From assembly GCA_947095535.1 (NCBI GenBank), contig OX352773.1, positions 171,814,438 to 171,878,437 on the forward strand: a DNA stretch of 64,000 nucleotides, given 5' to 3'. The DNA is from Poecilobothrus nobilitatus (Eukaryota; Arthropoda; Insecta; Diptera; Dolichopodidae). Under the pieces are notes generated by a model, which worked only from the letters and a program-made list of their open reading frames with translations, was not told where the DNA came from and did not search any database. The position numbers and the translations under genes were made by a program. Within the stretch, counting starts at the first letter, position 1. Every line of letters starts with the position of its first letter. Below, in pieces: positions 62,011 through 64,000 of this stretch.

Positions 62011-64000
62011 ACTGGGTAAAAGCTAAAAACAAAAATAAATGTATTAATGACAAAGTTATAGTCCAAAATAAAATTCAATCAAAAATTAATTCAAACACGA
62101 ATTTGTCGTACATGAATACCAATTGTTATGTATAAATAATATAGAGTTACCAGATATTAAGAATTTTTCAAAAGGACTATGTATTACATTTTGTTAAAGA
62201 AATTAACTTAAATAAAAAACAATTTAGAAAATAACAATTTTTTTTTGATTTTTTTAATACCCAAGGCTAAGTTATATAGTAGGCAGAAAAGTGCTGGGTT
62301 TATTATGATTAATTAATTTTTATTAATATTTTATTAATTTACAGTTTTTATTATTATTATAATTTTTAACCGAAATAAGTTATTAATTATAATAAATAAG
62401 ATGAATTTTGTTAATTGCTGTAAAAATTGCTAATGATTAAATCCGATCTAATATCTTTTAAATTCGTCTTGAATGATTTTCTCAATTGTTATGTATTTTG
62501 AAAGGGATCACTGTATTGCATACGGTAAAGTAAGGATTTTGAACTGTAATTGATGTGCAATAAAAATATGTGGTGCTTTTGTGGTATGCTTAATGGCTCT
62601 TAACAAATATGTGTAACACAATGTAATTATTAAGGTTTTCTAATTTTCTGCATTAGCTAGAGTCTAAGTCGAATTACCAGGCCATGAAGTGCAGAGAGTA
62701 AAAGCTTAATAAGGGGCCAGCTTTTAACATATTTACACGTAGTGTTAGGAAAAAGAAATAAGGGGCCCACTATAAATCTGGAAATAACACAAAAACCATT
62801 TATTTATTCAATTTAGTCCAAAGAGAAAATTAGTGTCGCATCTTTTTTACATAATTTATTAAAGAAAAATACTTTAAAATATAATGTTTTCATTCATAAA
62901 TATACAATTAAAAAATTATATACCTTTAAATTTTTTATTATAAAAGCTTCTCAAGATAAATTGCCTCAATATCTCAATAGTATACGTCGAGACTACTTTC
63001 ATACTTTAAAATTTTGTACACGCTTATATGGCTATAATCAAGACTCACATCAATTATGAAATTATTCATACATGCGATACATGAGAATCGATTGCAATTC
63101 TCTCACAACTACATTCATATTTTGTCAGTTCTTGGCCTGTTTACTTAGTTCTTGGTCTAAGTAAACAAATGCATTTAGTAAAAAAAATAATCAAAGAAAT
63201 AGAAGCTTAGCCTAATATGAATATTAAGCAAATTTATGAGTATTTATGAGAATATTATTGTTAAACTTTAACTGATACTTTTAAAAACATTTAAACAGAA
63301 AAACAAAACTAATATTATATTAAACTGTTCTAACAAATTCATCCGATAACCCTTTAAAAACACACGTATTTTATATGTACGTAATAAGAGCATACGTACA
63401 AAACGCAACGCAACGAAAAAGAAAAAAAAAAAAATTGAAAAAAATTAAAATATTTGACCTAAATAACATTATATGAAATGATGAACGAAGTTAGCAATAT
63501 TGTTTTCATTTTCTATTAATTAAAAATTATGCTTTATTAAAAAACAAAATGACACCGTTATTTTTTCAATTTTAATTTCAATTTAAATTTACAATTCTAT
63601 CATATATACAATACATTCTAAAATACAACGGATAATAGATATAATATATTTTTACTTTTAAAACTAAAATAAGTTTTTTTTTTTCAATAATTTAATAAAT
63701 GAATTGCTATTAATAAATAGTTAATTAAAATTATCACTATACTTTAATTTGCTACAAGTATTTGTAGTCTAGTAAAAATAGCATATACAGTTAGTATTTA
63801 ACATCATGACATTTGATATAACAGAGAGTGTTAGAAAAGTTTATTTATTTTTTTGTTCTGTTACGTCAAAGTGAATTTTTGTAGGTAGATGTTATAAAAT
63901 TTTTGAGGAAAGTTTCCAGTTTTTAATTGTGACTGATATTTTAATTATCATTAATTTATAATATTTAATATGAAATTAATGTAAACATGATAATATTTTT
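62011..64000. other. AT-rich sequence, nothing recognised
   Basis: A slightly less AT-rich patch at 62660-62790 contains GGGGCCAGC and GGGGCCCAC, but no gene or repeat was identified. Confidence 0.6.

Overview
The window is very AT-rich (over three quarters A+T by eye), full of poly(A)/poly(T) tracts, with small GT-AG spliced exons inside long introns. Gene content, insect-style translation-start context and repeat types (mariner, tRNA-derived SINE, non-LTR retrotransposon remnants, MITE-like inverted repeats) point to an insect nuclear genome. The order cannot be fixed from this sequence alone.

One protein-coding gene is convincing: the type II regulatory subunit of cAMP-dependent protein kinase (Pka-R2), on the minus strand. 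Seven exons between 21701 and 9074 join in phase and encode the RRKSV inhibitor site, both cyclic-nucleotide-binding domains and the stop codon. A 22-bp coding mini-exon at 42839-42818 (MSSTISI plus one base) has a good start context, a GTAAGC donor and exactly the phase needed to join the first of these exons. Together they would make a 312-residue RII protein without the N-terminal dimerisation/docking domain. No exon for that domain was recognised in the window.

Layout. 1-9060 is downstream of the gene: a MITE-like element (723-1081), minisatellites and a double SINE (8094-8437). 9061-21701 holds the Pka-R2 body with short and medium introns. 21702-42817 is a 21-kb first intron carrying SINEs, two copies of an unclassified repeat rich in GTCC/GGAC, an internally tandem repeat and a LINE 3' end. 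42840-64000 is upstream of the mini-exon: a SINE, a poly(A)-tailed retroposed insert with target duplication (45333-45501), a short mariner of DD41D spacing (50428-51342) whose catalytic ORF is open but lacks its DNA-binding half, a LINE 3' fragment (54775-55205), another SINE, two more copies of the unclassified repeat, a 177-bp inverted-repeat element and a compound palindrome (60214-60489).

The remaining sequence is low-complexity A/T. No tRNA or rRNA gene, CRISPR array or second host gene could be supported.
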